Positions 9,163-22,103 are shown, counted from the stretch's first letter. The stretch: 64,000 bases of DNA from Planotetraspora phitsanulokensis (GCF_016863295.1 NZ_BOOP01000009.1:353744-417743), one strand, 5' to 3'. Program-made: numbers and translations. Notes: generated by a model not told the origin, from the letters alone.

Positions 9163-11538
9163 TCACAGAGCGGGGCCGAGGGCGCCGCGGCCCCACGCCT
9201 GGGCGACTGCCACGGGATCGGTGACGGTCGCCTGGCCGCGCGCGGCGCCGAGCGCCGTGAGGAAGTCGTTCAGGCAGTACGATTCGGCGCTTCCCGTCCA
9301 ATGTGTGCGCCAGTCGGACCCGGTGCAGTCCCACGACTCCCCCTGGCCCGGGTTCACGATGTGGGTCCCGCGCACGAATCTGTACGCCTGCAGCGACCGC
9401 CAGGTCCCGGTGTATCCCCTGAGGAAGTCGGCCAGCCGGTCGGGCGAGGCGTAGGAGTAGTCGTTCACCCCGTTGGGGCTGGGCACCCACCGACTGCAGG
9501 GCAGGGTCTGGTCGGCGCACTTCCCGCCCGGGATGCTCCATGTGCTCTGGAAGTACGGCGCGGCCAGTCCACCGGGGGTGCCGGGCGGGCTGTTGACACC
9601 GGTTCCGTACTTCCGGCCGAAGGCGAAACAGGAGGACACGACGTCCTGCTGGATCTGCGTGCTCTGCTTGTCGTTGGGGTAGATGAACAACCCCCACGCC
9701 CGGGTGTGGCCATGGGCCGCGAGCGGGGTGAGCGAGCCGCACGACTCCGCGCGCTGGTCGGCGGGACTCAGCACGGTCATGTCGCGGTACGACATGCTGT
9801 GGCTCACGAAGGTCCAGCCGTACTGGTCGCGCAGGTCGGCGAGATCGGCCCAGTTCGCGTAGTCGACGAGCTCCGACAGGCACAGCCGGCCCTGCTCCAG
9901 GGTCCGGTCGACCACGACCGTGCCGGTGGCGGGGAACCCTCGTGCCTTGAACAGCCGGGCGAGCTCGTCCAGCGGCACCGCGCCCCGCAGAGTGCGGCAC
10001 AGCCCGTCCGTGGCCGCCCACTGGGAGCGGGACATCAGCAGCGTGACGTACCTGCCGTCCGTTCCGGGGTCGTGGTCGAAGGACTGCCAGCGGCTGACCT
10101 CCTTGCCCGCCGTGTCCACGATCCTCACGCCCAGGACGTAGTGGCCGGCGCCCGGCGCGTGCCAGTCGTACGACCACGTCTCCCCCGTCACCGTGGCCGG
10201 GAACCACTTCGTGGCTCCCCAGGTCCCGTTCGCCTGCCACCACTTGCCGGTGTCCCTGTCCTGGACCCCGACGAGGACGTTCGCGACGGCGACGTCGTCG
10301 GCGGCGGTGCCGCGCATGCGGATGTCCGGCGAGGCGAAGGCCTGCCCCCCGGCCGGTTCGGTGACCGTTCCCGTCGGCGGGCTCACGTCGGGCGCCGGCG
10401 CGGAGACGGTGAAGGGGACCCAGGGATGCGCGGCGTCGGGGCGACCGGACACGTCGGTGGAAAGCACCGCCAGGCCGTAGCTTCCGGGAGCGGGCGGCGC
10501 CCAGGTGAAGGACCACCCGGCCTCGGTGAACGACATCTGGCCCGTCGCCGACACCGTCCAGGATTTGCCGACCGCGGGTCCGGTGAGCGTCGCGGGGCGG
10601 TCCTGGTAGTCGCCCCAGGTGCCGTCGTTGCGCCACCAGAGCTTGCTGACCCGGTCCATGACGGCCACGCGCACGGACGCGGCACCGCGGTTGTCGGTGA
10701 CGGAGCCCGTCCAGGTGATCGGGTGCCGGGCCGGATAGGAGGCCTGCCCGGCGGAGACCGTCACGACCGGCGGGGTCGCGTCGGTGAACAGCGGCACCGA
10801 CGCCGAGACGGCGGTGACTCCCTGGGCGTCCCGGGTCCGCACCGCCACCCAGTAGTCCCCCTCACGCGGGGGCGTCCAGTCGTATCTCCACGTGACCCCC
10901 GTGGCCCCGGGCGAGTCGATCGTCACCGGCAACATCTCGAACGCGCCCCAGGTCCCGTCCGCGTGCCAGAAGTTGCCGGTGGCCCTCTCGAAGATGGTCA
11001 GGGCGGCCCAGGTCACTCCGCCGGACGCCTGCCCGACGCCCCGCATCGTCATCGTGGTGCCCACCCTGACGATGGCGCCGGCAGCCGGTTCGGTCACCAC
11101 GCCCGCCGGAGAGCTCGGCGTCGCCGGCAGGTCGGCGACGGTGAACCGCCGGTACGGCAACGTGGTGTCGATGGAGCCGTCGGCCGCCGTCGCCTTGGCC
11201 TGGACGAGGTAGTCACCGGGCTCGGGGTTCGGCCAGGTGAAACTCCACGAGCCGGATCCGTCGAGCTCGGCGTCGTGGCCCTCGTAGTCGCCCCAGGTGC
11301 CGTCGGAGTGCCACCAGAGCTTGCCGACCCGGTCGGAGACCGCGACCACCATCCGCGTCGCGCCGCTCATCGTGCCGCTGAACGTGATCGGCGCCCTGGT
11401 GTAGAGGGCGCCGTCCGCTGACGGCTCCGCGATCACACCCGCCGGGGCCGCGGCCGCGGGGGCCGCGGCGACCACGACCAGGCCGCCGCTCAGCATGGCG
11501 AACGCGACCACGCGGGCGAGAAGTCTCCGAAGTCTCAT
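9163..11538 (-). CDS. secreted protein: four Ig-like GTWG repeats plus deacetylase-like C-terminal domain
   Basis: A 791-residue secreted protein. After a signal peptide (MRLRRLLARVVAFAM to APAAAAPAG) come four Ig-like modules of about 110 residues. Each has a signature of the form WW/FW-xxx-GTWG (near residues 75, 190, 302 and 433) and begins with a VxEPxxG segment. The C-terminal 300 residues (from about YVTLLMSRSQWAA) contain FVSHSMSYRDM, reminiscent of the His motif of NodB-type polysaccharide deacetylases, but the usual Asp-Asp motif is not evident, so catalysis is doubtful. ATG 11538 is chosen because GGAAAG precedes it and the signal peptide starts there; the frame is open upstream to 11580. 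It follows the PstS-like gene on the same strand. Confidence 0.75.
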   Translation of the reverse strand: MRLRRLLARVVAFAMLSGGLVVVAAAPAAAAPAGVIAEPSADGALYTRAPITFSGTMSGATRMVVAVSDRVGKLWWHSDGTWGDYEGHDAELDGSGSWSFTWPNPEPGDYLVQAKATAADGSIDTTLPYRRFTVADLPATPSSPAGVVTEPAAGAIVRVGTTMTMRGVGQASGGVTWAALTIFERATGNFWHADGTWGAFEMLPVTIDSPGATGVTWRYDWTPPREGDYWVAVRTRDAQGVTAVSASVPLFTDATPPVVTVSAGQASYPARHPITWTGSVTDNRGAASVRVAVMDRVSKLWWRNDGTWGDYQDRPATLTGPAVGKSWTVSATGQMSFTEAGWSFTWAPPAPGSYGLAVLSTDVSGRPDAAHPWVPFTVSAPAPDVSPPTGTVTEPAGGQAFASPDIRMRGTAADDVAVANVLVGVQDRDTGKWWQANGTWGATKWFPATVTGETWSYDWHAPGAGHYVLGVRIVDTAGKEVSRWQSFDHDPGTDGRYVTLLMSRSQWAATDGLCRTLRGAVPLDELARLFKARGFPATGTVVVDRTLEQGRLCLSELVDYANWADLADLRDQYGWTFVSHSMSYRDMTVLSPADQRAESCGSLTPLAAHGHTRAWGLFIYPNDKQSTQIQQDVVSSCFAFGRKYGTGVNSPPGTPGGLAAPYFQSTWSIPGGKCADQTLPCSRWVPSPNGVNDYSYASPDRLADFLRGYTGTWRSLQAYRFVRGTHIVNPGQGESWDCTGSDWRTHWTGSAESYCLNDFLTALGAARGQATVTDPVAVAQAWGRGALGPAL

Positions 11539-11602
11539 CGTGCTCTTTCCATCGTTCTCGCCGGGAGGACACGCCGTCACGCGCCCTGGCGGGGACCGCC
11601 GC

Positions 11603-13387
11603 TCACTCGGTGGGCCGGCCGCCCATCCGGATGAGCCGGCGCAGACCGCCGAGGATCAGTGGGGCGAAGACGATCGCCAGCACGGCCAGTGCCAGCCCGA
11701 ACAGGCCCCAGGGCGGGCCTGCCGATGAGGCCACCGTGTCCAGTTCCTTGGCGGCTCCGGCCGCGAGGTTCGGGTCGATGCTGCCGTTGCCCCCCGTGAC
11801 GGGTATGGGCTGGCCGTTCTCGTCCACGGTCATCGGGACGCCGTCGGGCCCGATCGTGGTCCCCGGAGTGGTCGACCCCGGTGTGGTCGGTCCGTTGCTC
11901 GGGTCGCCTCCGTTGTGGTTCGGCGTGTTTCCGCCGTTGCCGTTGCCGCCCCCACCGTTGCCGCCGCCACCGCCGCCGTTGCCGCCCCCACCGTTACCGC
12001 CGCCACCGCCGCCGTTGCCGCCCCCACCGTTGCCGCCCCCGCCGCCGCCGTTGCCGCCCCCACCGCCACCGCCACCGCCGCCGTTCGAGGGCGGGGGGTC
12101 CTTGATGGACGACTCACCGGAGTCGGCGCATTTCTTCCCATTGGGGAGCGTCAGGTCCTTGTAGTACTGCCCCCAGGTGTCCGGGCTGCTGGGAATCGTG
12201 GGATGGCCCGGCACCTGGTCGAGCACGTCGAAGCCCTGCTGGATGAGGTTTCCCGGCAACGGGGAGTAGCCGATCTCGTCGACGCTCTTCTGTCCGTCGG
12301 TGATGGAGTAGAGCACGAACTGGGAGAGGGTCTCCCCCTTGGCCCGATCGAACCCGTCGGTGGGCACGATGACGTAGTTGTAGCTGGAGATCGGGTAGGC
12401 GTTGGGGTCAGGGTGCGTGTGGACCTTGTCGAGCTTGTACGTCCCGTCGGGGTTGCGCTGGGCCGCGGTGAGGGCGATGGCCTGGTTGCACGCCGTCGGC
12501 AACGTGTAGCTGCCGTTGGAGTTCTTGATCCTCGCCACAGGTACGTCGATCTGCAGGGCGTAGGCGTACTCCGCGTACCCGATCCAGCCCCAGCTGGCGT
12601 TGCCGTTCGCCACCTGGATCGCCACTCGGTCGGAGCCGTCGACGAGGTCGATGTCCGGCCGCTGCGGCCACACGTCCGTCGGGCCGCAGGCTCTGTCGGT
12701 GCACTTGACCGACTTCTCGGTGGAGCATCCGTTCGGGTTGCCGGCGACACCCTCCATGTACGCCTTCCACCGGTCCGGGTCCATCTGGTTCAGGTAGTCC
12801 GTGAAGACGGCCGTCGTGCCCGATCCACCGGTGCGGGCCACGGGCCGGACCCGGACGTGCGGCAGCCGGTTCGCGAGGCTGGGATTCTCGGCCTTGACCG
12901 CCGGGTCGTCCCAGTACATCACCGGCTGGCTCGTGTCGGCGCACGAGAACATGTTCTGGGTGAACAACCGCACGAGGAGCTGGCCCGAGAGCTGGATGTC
13001 CCTGATGGGCCTGCCCGCGTTGTCCCGGACGTTGAACATGATCGACGTCCCGCCGGCGACCAGCGGCATGTAGGTGAACTTGAATGACGGATCCTGCTCG
13101 ACGCCCAGACCGCCGGGGAAGTTGTAGGAGACGTCGCTCGACGCGAAGTCGACCAGACGTGAGGCGAACTCCTGCCGCCCCTGGGTCGAACCCTTGGGCG
13201 CGAAGTTGACGCTCAGTCCCTTCAGTCGCGCGACGTCGGACATCCACTGCTGGATCGCTACGTACGCGAATGTCGAACCGGAGCCGTTCACTGTCGTGGC
13301 GGCCCATGCGGGCGAGGCGGAGACCGGGGCCAGTATGACCAGCAGCAGCGCCACGATCACATGGGCGGTCCGGCGGACGATTCGCAT
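11603..13387 (-). CDS. PstS-fold surface protein with Gly/Asn-rich stalk and C-terminal membrane anchor
   Basis: A 594-residue protein with a signal peptide ending at SPAWAATT. Residues about 30-410 form a PstS-like (type II periplasmic-binding) domain: NGSGSTFAYVAIQQW, then GSTQGRQEF, VDFASSDVSY and RTGGSGTTAVFTDYL, the equivalents of the phosphate-contact loops. Next come a long Gly-rich stalk with GGGGGGN units (11925-12085), a Pro/Thr/Gly linker, one hydrophobic helix (WGLFGLALAVLAIVFAPLIL) and a basic tail. There is no lipobox and no LPXTG signal. It is the last gene of the pstCAB operon, 15 bases after pstB. Ordinary PstS proteins are lipoproteins without a C-terminal anchor, so this is unusual; the ligand need not be phosphate. 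Confidence 0.8.
   Translation of the reverse strand: MRIVRRTAHVIVALLLVILAPVSASPAWAATTVNGSGSTFAYVAIQQWMSDVARLKGLSVNFAPKGSTQGRQEFASRLVDFASSDVSYNFPGGLGVEQDPSFKFTYMPLVAGGTSIMFNVRDNAGRPIRDIQLSGQLLVRLFTQNMFSCADTSQPVMYWDDPAVKAENPSLANRLPHVRVRPVARTGGSGTTAVFTDYLNQMDPDRWKAYMEGVAGNPNGCSTEKSVKCTDRACGPTDVWPQRPDIDLVDGSDRVAIQVANGNASWGWIGYAEYAYALQIDVPVARIKNSNGSYTLPTACNQAIALTAAQRNPDGTYKLDKVHTHPDPNAYPISSYNYVIVPTDGFDRAKGETLSQFVLYSITDGQKSVDEIGYSPLPGNLIQQGFDVLDQVPGHPTIPSSPDTWGQYYKDLTLPNGKKCADSGESSIKDPPPSNGGGGGGGGGGNGGGGGGNGGGGNGGGGGGNGGGGNGGGGGGNGGGGNGNGGNTPNHNGGDPSNGPTTPGSTTPGTTIGPDGVPMTVDENGQPIPVTGGNGSIDPNLAAGAAKELDTVASSAGPPWGLFGLALAVLAIVFAPLILGGLRRLIRMGGRPTE
11925..12085 (-). repeat. Gly/Asn-rich coding repeat in PstS-like protein
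   Basis: Imperfect 15-24 bp units built from CCGCCACCG/CCGTTGCCG-type triplets encode runs of five or six Gly separated by Asn. They form the flexible stalk between the binding domain and the membrane anchor. Confidence 0.8.
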
Positions 13388-13402
13388 ACCTGTGCTCCTG
13401 GC

Positions 13403-14224
13403 TCAGCCGAACCGGCCGTTGACGTAGTCGGCCGTCCTCGGGTCGTGGGGATCGGAGAAGATCTGCTCGGTGGGGCCCTGCTCGACGACCCTGCCGGGTT
13501 CGTCCTCGGCCGCGAGGAAGAAGGCGCAGTGCTGGGAGACCCGCTGCGCCTGCTGCATGTTGTGGGTGACGATGACGATCGTCACCTGGTCCTTCAGCTC
13601 GAGGATGGTCTCCTCGATCCGCCGGGTCGAGGTGGGGTCGAGGGCCGAGCACGGCTCGTCCATCAAGAGCACGTCGGGGCTGACCGCCAGCGACCGCGCG
13701 ATGCACAGACGCTGCTGCTGACCGCCGGACAGGCCGCCCGCCGGGGCGCCGAGCCGGTTGCGCACCTCGTTCCACAGGCCGGCCCTGCGCAGGCTCGTCT
13801 CGATGAGCTCGTCGCGGTCGCGGACCTTCCGCCCGGTCAGGCGCAGGCCGGCCGCGACGTTGTCCGCGATGGTCATCGCGGGGAACGGGTTCGGCTTCTG
13901 GAAGACCATGCCGATACGGCGGCGCACCTCGGTCAGGCGCAGGCCCGCGCCGTAGATGTCGTGTCCGTCGAGCAGGACGGAGCCGGCGAGCGTGGCGATC
14001 GGCACGAGTTCGTGCATCCGGTTGAGCGTCCGCAGGAACGTCGACTTGCCGCATCCTGAGGGCCCGATGAGCGCGGTGACGACCCCCGCGTCCATCTTGA
14101 TGTCGACCCCCTCGAGCACCTTGCGAGCGCCGAACCAGCAACTCACCTGGACGCCTTCGAGGACGCCGCCGACGGCGGGCGCCGCCTCCGCGGCGGCGGA
14201 CTGATCGACCTCTGGCACGGTCAT
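13403..14224 (-). CDS. pstB: phosphate ABC transporter ATP-binding protein
   Basis: A 273-residue ABC ATPase of the PstB family. It has Walker [21 protein letters not shown]-loop [10 protein letters not shown], signature [16 protein letters not shown], Walker [22 protein letters not shown] and H-loop [10 protein letters not shown]. PstB-specific features such as [10 protein letters not shown] and the SALDPTST pattern make the family call firm. ATG 14224 overlaps the pstA stop (ATGA) and follows GGAGGAAA; an upstream extension of the frame to 14371 overlaps pstA and is rejected. It energises the PstC/PstA channel at the inner face of the membrane. Confidence 0.95.
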   Translation of the reverse strand: MTVPEVDQSAAAEAAPAVGGVLEGVQVSCWFGARKVLEGVDIKMDAGVVTALIGPSGCGKSTFLRTLNRMHELVPIATLAGSVLLDGHDIYGAGLRLTEVRRRIGMVFQKPNPFPAMTIADNVAAGLRLTGRKVRDRDELIETSLRRAGLWNEVRNRLGAPAGGLSGGQQQRLCIARSLAVSPDVLLMDEPCSALDPTSTRRIEETILELKDQVTIVIVTHNMQQAQRVSQHCAFFLAAEDEPGRVVEQGPTEQIFSDPHDPRTADYVNGRFG

Positions 14225-15417
14225 GAAGGGTTTCCTCCATCGGATGTGGTCCTGGATGCGCGGCGGCGGGGGACGCGGAGTCGGCGCCGCCCCGGGCTCG
14301 CCGATCCGACGATCCGGGCGAGCACGAACAGCAGCAGGACGACGGCCAGCAGGACGAGCGCGCCCGCCCACGCTCTGTCGACCTGGTTCTCCTGAGAGCT
14401 CCTGATCTGGGTGAAGACGAACAGCGGCAGGTTGTCCTGATGGCCGGAGAACGGGTTGACGTTCATCACCGTCGTGCCGCCCGTGGTCATGAGCACGGGG
14501 GCCGTCTCGCCGACGACCCGCGCCATGCCGAGGATCACGGCGGTGGACAGCCCGGCCCTGGCCGTGGGGAGCACGACCATGAGCACGCTCCGCCAGTACG
14601 GCGCGCCCAGCGCGAGCGCGGCCTCACGCAGCCCTCCGGGCACCACGTGCAGCACCTGCTCCGCGGCGATGGTGACCGTCGGGAGCATCAGGATGGCCAG
14701 CGCGAGGCTGCCCACGATGCCCGACTGCAACCAGATGTGCGGCTTGATCACGATGGAGAAGATGAACAGGCCCGCGACGATCGACGGCAGCGCGGTCATC
14801 GCGTCGGCGACGAGCCGGACGGGACGCGCCAGGGGACCCTGGATCTCGCTCAGGTAGACGGCTGTCAGCAGGCCGAGCGGCACCGCGATCGCCGTGGCGA
14901 GGGCCAGCTGTTCCAGAGTCCCGATGATCGAGTGCAGCGCACCTCCCTCGGTCGCCTTCGACAGCGGCCCGACGATCTGCATGGTCTCGGTGAAGAAGTT
15001 CGGGCGCAGGACCTCGGCGCCCCGCTTCACGACATAGCCGACCACGAACACGATCGGCGCGAAGGCGAACAGCGCCCCCGTCGCGATGAGGACCGTGACC
15101 AGCCTGTCCTTGGCCGCCGTGGCGCCCTGCCCGTCCCTGATCACGAACCAGTAGATCGGCAGGAACAGCACGTAGGCCAGCAGGACGTACGCGATGGGCA
15201 TCACCCGGAACGGCAGCAGCCGCCCGAAGATCATCCAGGTGAGCGCGGCAGAGGCTCCCAGCGCACCGGCGATCTCCGCGAGGTCGGTCCACCGCCATGC
15301 CCTCGGCCGCCGCCGGGGCGGCACCTTCCCACGCGGGCCCGCGGCCGGCGCGGAAGCGGGCTGCCGCCCTTCCGGCGCGCGCGGATTCGGGAGGACCTTG
15401 GTCTCCGGCATGGTCAT
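14221..15417 (-). CDS. pstA: phosphate ABC transporter permease
   Basis: A 398-residue permease with an N-terminal Pro-rich extension of about 50 residues, several hydrophobic segments before the transport domain, and the PstA/CysT-type permease domain from about residue 165. The EAA-loop equivalent is [22 protein letters not shown]. It ends with a basic tail. Start and stop both overlap neighbours by four bases (ATGA with pstC upstream and pstB downstream), indicating tight translational coupling. It is about 100 residues longer than typical PstA, through extra N-terminal helices, a form common in actinobacteria. Confidence 0.92.
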   Translation of the reverse strand: MTMPETKVLPNPRAPEGRQPASAPAAGPRGKVPPRRRPRAWRWTDLAEIAGALGASAALTWMIFGRLLPFRVMPIAYVLLAYVLFLPIYWFVIRDGQGATAAKDRLVTVLIATGALFAFAPIVFVVGYVVKRGAEVLRPNFFTETMQIVGPLSKATEGGALHSIIGTLEQLALATAIAVPLGLLTAVYLSEIQGPLARPVRLVADAMTALPSIVAGLFIFSIVIKPHIWLQSGIVGSLALAILMLPTVTIAAEQVLHVVPGGLREAALALGAPYWRSVLMVVLPTARAGLSTAVILGMARVVGETAPVLMTTGGTTVMNVNPFSGHQDNLPLFVFTQIRSSQENQVDRAWAGALVLLAVVLLLFVLARIVGSASPGRRRLRVPRRRASRTTSDGGNPS

Positions 15418-16436
15418 GCGCGCGCTCCGGCCGGTTTCCTGTTGACCACGAGGGCCGCCAGAAGGTTGATGGCGAAGGTGACGAGGAAGAGGGCGAGACC
15501 GGCGGCCATGAGGGCGCTGAGTCCCAACTCCTGGGCGTCCCGGAACTCGATGGCGATGCCGCTGGCCACCGTGATGCCGCCGTTCTCGAGGATGCGGGGC
15601 TTGATCTCGAAGGCGATGGACAGGATGAGCGTCGCGGCGAGCGTCTCTCCGAGCGCACGGCCGAGCCCCAGCATCGAGCCGCCGACGATGCCGCTGCGGC
15701 CGAAGGGGAGGATGACCGAGGAGATCATCCCCCAGCGGGTGCCGCCGAGGGCCAGCGCCCCCTCGCACTCGTGCCGCGGGGCCTGGGCGAGCACCTCGCG
15801 GATGATCGACGTGGTGATCGGGATGGCCATGCACGCGATGATCAGGCCGGCGTTGAACAGGGACCCGCCCGTGGCCGAGGCCTCCGCCAGCGGCAACCAG
15901 CCGTGGAACTGGGCCACCGCCCAGTCCTCGAGGGGCGCGAGCAGCGGCACGAGGAAGAACAGGCCCCAGATCGCGAAGATCAGGCTGGGGATGGCCGCCA
16001 TCAGGTCGACGAGGGACGTGAGGCTCCTGCGAACGGCCCTCGGCGCGTACTCGTTGATGAACAGCGCCGTGCACACCGCGATCGGCACGGTGATCAGCAT
16101 GGCCACGGCCGCGCTGACGAACGTGCCGAACATCATCGCGGCGACGCCGAACTTCGGCGGTTCGCCGTCGGGGCCCCAGGTCAGCGTGGTGAGGAAGGAC
16201 AATCCCGACGTCTTGAGCGCCGGCCACGCCCCGTTCAGAAGGAACAGTCCGATCAGAGTGATCAGCACCAGCGTCGTCCCGGCACCCGCAGCCACGAAAG
16301 CGCGGTAGAAGCGGTCGGCGTCGGTGAGGCGGGCTTCGAGCTTGCGTGGCTCCTCGGCGCGCGGCCCGGCCTCGGGCACGTCACTCGTGACCGACCCCTC
16401 GGGGCCAGTTGTCCGCACGTTCGTTCCCCTCGTCAT
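15414..16436 (-). CDS. pstC: phosphate ABC transporter permease
   Basis: A 340-residue permease with six predicted helices and the PstC-type ending. Typical family stretches are LMAAIPSLIFAIWGLFFL and the EAA loop ECEGALALGGTRWGMISSVILP. It is the first gene of an operon pstC-pstA-pstB-PstS-like gene, each start overlapping or close to the preceding stop. No phoU or phoR/phoP is present. The operon diverges from a second PstS-like gene at 16761, so both units may share regulation from the 324-bp gap. Confidence 0.93.
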   Translation of the reverse strand: MTRGTNVRTTGPEGSVTSDVPEAGPRAEEPRKLEARLTDADRFYRAFVAAGAGTTLVLITLIGLFLLNGAWPALKTSGLSFLTTLTWGPDGEPPKFGVAAMMFGTFVSAAVAMLITVPIAVCTALFINEYAPRAVRRSLTSLVDLMAAIPSLIFAIWGLFFLVPLLAPLEDWAVAQFHGWLPLAEASATGGSLFNAGLIIACMAIPITTSIIREVLAQAPRHECEGALALGGTRWGMISSVILPFGRSGIVGGSMLGLGRALGETLAATLILSIAFEIKPRILENGGITVASGIAIEFRDAQELGLSALMAAGLALFLVTFAINLLAALVVNRKPAGARA

Positions 16437-16760
16437 CGGGTGGAGTTTCGTCAGCGGGTTCCCACGGCGTCGGTCTGTCCCGAGCTTTTCCGAGGTCCGC
16501 GGTAAGTGTCGGGCGAGGCCAATGGCTGACGCGCGAATGGCGCGTTAACGGCCGCGGACGGATACCCGACAGCTTCCCCTCGGCATTCGGGTCCAATTTC
16601 ACCTCATTTCCAGTGCGCGAATCGTGGATGAACGCAGTAGGACGACGCCTCGACGAATAACGGCGGCCCTTGTCCGGGGGGAGTTCGTGGCGCTTCCCTG
16701 TATTCGGGCTACGCGCGCGAGTACGCCGGGTCCTGGTTCAGGAAATTTGGGAGTGCGGAC
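16437..16760. other. intergenic region between divergent pstC and PstS-like genes
   Basis: A 324-bp gap that must hold the promoters for both divergent units. It is less GC-rich around 16575-16670. An ATTTCACCTC/ATTTCCAGTG pair near 16597 loosely recalls direct-repeat PHO boxes but has the wrong period (10 rather than 11), so I do not call it. No convincing open frame. Confidence 0.4.
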
Positions 16761-19210
<2,450 letters not shown>

Positions 19211-19214
<4 letters not shown>

Positions 19215-20767
19215 CTCCTTCGGACACCGCGGCCGCGGCAGGAGACTCCGGGCAGGAGACGGTCTCCGCCGCCCTGGAGCTGGCGCAGCAGGCCGTCAAA
19301 CGACTGGAGGAGTCGGTCGCCCGGGTGGCCGGCGCCAGGGGCGGGGCCGAGCACGCCAGCGCGCTCGTCCTGGCCGGATCGGCGTCGGTGCTGCTCGGTC
19401 AGGTCGAGCTCACCGTCGCAGGAGGCGACACGGCGGCCCGCGGCGCCGCCGCCGCCCTGCGCTCTCGTTACGACGACGCCCTTCTCCGGCTGGGAGCGGT
19501 TCCGCCTCCGATGCCGGCCTCGCCTGTCGCGGGATGGGCGCAGATCGGACCGACCCAGTGGGTTCCGGTGAACACACCGCAGCCCGGTGCCATGCCCCCT
19601 CATGCCGCGCCCCCCTACGCAATGCCCCCCTACCCCCTGCCACCCGGCGCCCTGCCGCCGGGCACCGTCCCCGGCCACCCGGCGCCGCCGGCCCATGCCG
19701 TACCGCCCGGTTATCCGGTGCCACCGGGCCATCCGCTGCCGCCGGGCTTCGCCCTGCCTCCCGGGTATCCCCCGCCGCCCGGCTATCCGGGCCCCGGGCC
19801 GCACCCGATCTACCTCGTGCCGCCGGCCGGAATGCCGGTCGGCGTGGGATTCCCCGGCTATCCGCCCAGGCGGAGGACGCTGAGAGAGGTCGTCGCCGGC
19901 CTTCCTTCCGAGGTCCGTGTGCTTGGAAGGCTAGCCGTCAACGCCCTCACCGTCATGGGGGCCCTGCTCGTCGCCTTCTCGCTCTACGCGTCGTGGTTCG
20001 GCCATCTGGCGTACGAGCGCAATCAGCGGATCATGGTCGACCGCCTCAACGAGGACTTCAAGGTCGCCGCCGCGATCGCCGCCGCCCCCGTCGCCGGAGA
20101 CAAGGATCTCGCGGCGCTGCCGCCGCGCGGCGAACCGGTCGCGCTGCTGGAGATCCCCAAGATCAGCGTGCGCGAGGCCGTGGTCCAGGGCACGGGAACG
20201 GCGGAGCTGAGGGAGGCCGTCGGACACTACCGGCCGTCGCCCATGCCGGGTCAGATCGGCAACGCCATCCTCGCCGGTCACCGGAACCTGTACGGCGCGC
20301 CGCTGGCTCGCATCGCGTCGCTCAAGCCCGGCGACAAGGTGATCGCCACCACGCAGGAGGGCCGCTTCTCCTACACGGTCGAAAGGACGCTGCGTGCCAA
20401 GACCGGCGAGCAGGACTTCCTCTCCCAGGCGACGATCGTCAACCGGCTCACGCTTCTGACCACCTCGGACACGGGCACCGGCGGCAGGCTCGCCGTGATC
20501 GCCCGGCTCGACGGACAGCCCGCGTCCCTGAAGACGCTCGACGACAACCGGCTCAAGGTGGACGAGCTCGGCCTCGGGCGTGATCCCTCGGCGTGGTGGC
20601 CGGTCCTCGGCTGGGGCGCGGCCTTCCTCGTCCTGCTCACCGGGACGTTCCTGCTGTACAACAGGTGGCGCAGGATCTCGACGTACCTGATCACCACACC
20701 GGCGCTGCTGGCTCTGGGGCTGGTCTGGTTCGAAGCGCTCGCGCGCCTGATCCCGTCGACGTTCTGA
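19211..20767 (+). CDS. sortase-like membrane protein lacking the catalytic cysteine
   Basis: A 518-residue protein. Residues 1-100 form an Ala-rich helical segment, residues 100-215 a Pro/Gly/Tyr-rich tract, then comes a membrane helix (LAVNALTVMGALLVAFSLY) and a class E-like sortase domain (about 300-435): LLEIPKISVREAVVQG, then AILAGHRNLYG with the conserved His. Where sortases have TLxTC, this reads LTLLTTSDTGTGGRL, so the Cys is replaced by Thr/Ser while the following Arg remains. No Cys occurs anywhere in the protein. Two more helices follow the domain, a topology unlike standard SrtE. It is coupled to the PstS-like gene by a 4-bp overlap. Transpeptidation by the normal mechanism is not possible; a scaffold or chaperone role is inference. 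Confidence 0.85.
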
Positions 20768-20771
20768 ACCT

Positions 20772-22103
20772 GTGGAGACCCCGATCCGCCGCAGCAGGCT
20801 CGCCTTCACGCCGAAGACCGCATGGGGGCTGGCCGACCAGGCTCTGGCCAGCGCGACCAGCATCGCCCTCACCGTCGTGGTCGCCCGCGTGGTCGACATC
20901 GTCGCGCTGGGCGCGTTCGCGATCGCCAACACCCTGTACATGATCGTCCTGAGCTTCTCCCGCACGGTGGTGTCCGAGCCGCTGCTGGTGCGGTTCAGTC
21001 ACGTGAGCGAGGCGGAGCACCGGCGCGGCACCCGCCAGTCGACGGGGCTCGCGCTGCTGATCGGGGTGGGCGGAGGGGTCCTCCTGCTGGCCGCCCGGCC
21101 GCTGTACGGAGGACCCGTCGCCGAGGCGGTGGTCCCGCTGGCGATCTTCCTGCCCGGGCTGCTGCTCAAGGACGCCTGGCGATTCGCCTTCATCGCCGCG
21201 GACCGCCCCGGGCAGGCGATCGTCAACGACCTCGTCTGGGCGGCGGGACAGGTCGCCGGGGTCGGCTGGGTCGTCGCCTCCGGCCGTCCCACGCTGTCCG
21301 GACTGGTCACGGCTTGGGCCGCTTCGGCCGCTGTCGCGGCCCTCATGGGATCGGCGCAGGCCAGGCTGCTGCCCGCCCCCCTCACAGCGGCGGGCTGGAT
21401 CGTGAGTCACCGCGACCTGCTGCCGGCCTACCTGGTCGAGTTCCTCGCGAGGATCGGGGGCCGCAACCTGGCCCTGCTCGCCATCGGCGGGGTGACCGGT
21501 CTGCCCGCCCTTGGGGCGATCCGTGCTGCCGAGGTCGTGTACGGCCCGCTCAACGTCGTCCTCCAGGCCGGCAACCTGGTCGCCATACCCCAGGCGGTGG
21601 GCGCCCTGAAACGATCGGCCACCACGCTCAGGGCGACGGTCACCGCCCAGTCGGCGGGCCTGACCGTGATGGCGGCCTGCTACGCCGCACTGACTCTGGC
21701 CCTTCCCGACAGTCTCGGGAGGGCGCTGCTCGGTGGGTCCTGGGACCAGGCCAGGGCCGTGCTGCTGCCGACGGCCCTGATCTATACGGGCGTCGCCGCC
21801 ATGACGGGCGCGGTCGTGGGGCTGCGCGCCCTCGGCGACAACCGCCGCAGCCCGGTGGTGCGCCTGCTGCTCGTCCCGCTCACCATCGGCTGCGGCGTGG
21901 CCGGTGGTCAGCTCTACGGGGCGGTCGGCGCCGTGACGGGCCTGGGCCTGGCCAACCTCGCCGGTGCGGCGCTCTGGATCTGGCAATTCCGCAGTGCGCT
22001 CCGCCCTCCAACCGATCAATCTCCCGAGGAGACACGATGGAACTCGTCGAATACGGGCGATGGCATCGCGGGATCATCCTTCCGCTCGCCGCCATCCCGC
22101 TGA
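20772..22103 (+). CDS. Wzx/MATE-like polysaccharide flippase
   Basis: A 443-residue polytopic membrane protein with about twelve hydrophobic segments. It begins with a basic stretch and a helix reading WGLADQALASATSIALTVVVA, typical of MOP-superfamily lipid-linked oligosaccharide flippases. GTG 20772 lies four bases after the sortase-like stop. Its 3' end overlaps the Wzz-like start by 67 bp. It probably flips an undecaprenyl-linked repeat unit to the outer face of the membrane (family knowledge plus context). Confidence 0.8.
   Translation: METPIRRSRLAFTPKTAWGLADQALASATSIALTVVVARVVDIVALGAFAIANTLYMIVLSFSRTVVSEPLLVRFSHVSEAEHRRGTRQSTGLALLIGVGGGVLLLAARPLYGGPVAEAVVPLAIFLPGLLLKDAWRFAFIAADRPGQAIVNDLVWAAGQVAGVGWVVASGRPTLSGLVTAWAASAAVAALMGSAQARLLPAPLTAAGWIVSHRDLLPAYLVEFLARIGGRNLALLAIGGVTGLPALGAIRAAEVVYGPLNVVLQAGNLVAIPQAVGALKRSATTLRATVTAQSAGLTVMAACYAALTLALPDSLGRALLGGSWDQARAVLLPTALIYTGVAAMTGAVVGLRALGDNRRSPVVRLLLVPLTIGCGVAGGQLYGAVGAVTGLGLANLAGAALWIWQFRSALRPPTDQSPEETRWNSSNTGDGIAGSSFRSPPSR

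Noticed and set aside
14225..14371. Longer PstB starting at 14371
   Set aside because: This would overlap pstA by 150 bases; ATG 14224 has GGAGGAAA and the usual PstB length.
16590..16620. Possible PHO box before the pst genes
   Set aside because: The two half-units are imperfect and spaced 10 rather than 11 bases apart, so the match is no better than chance.
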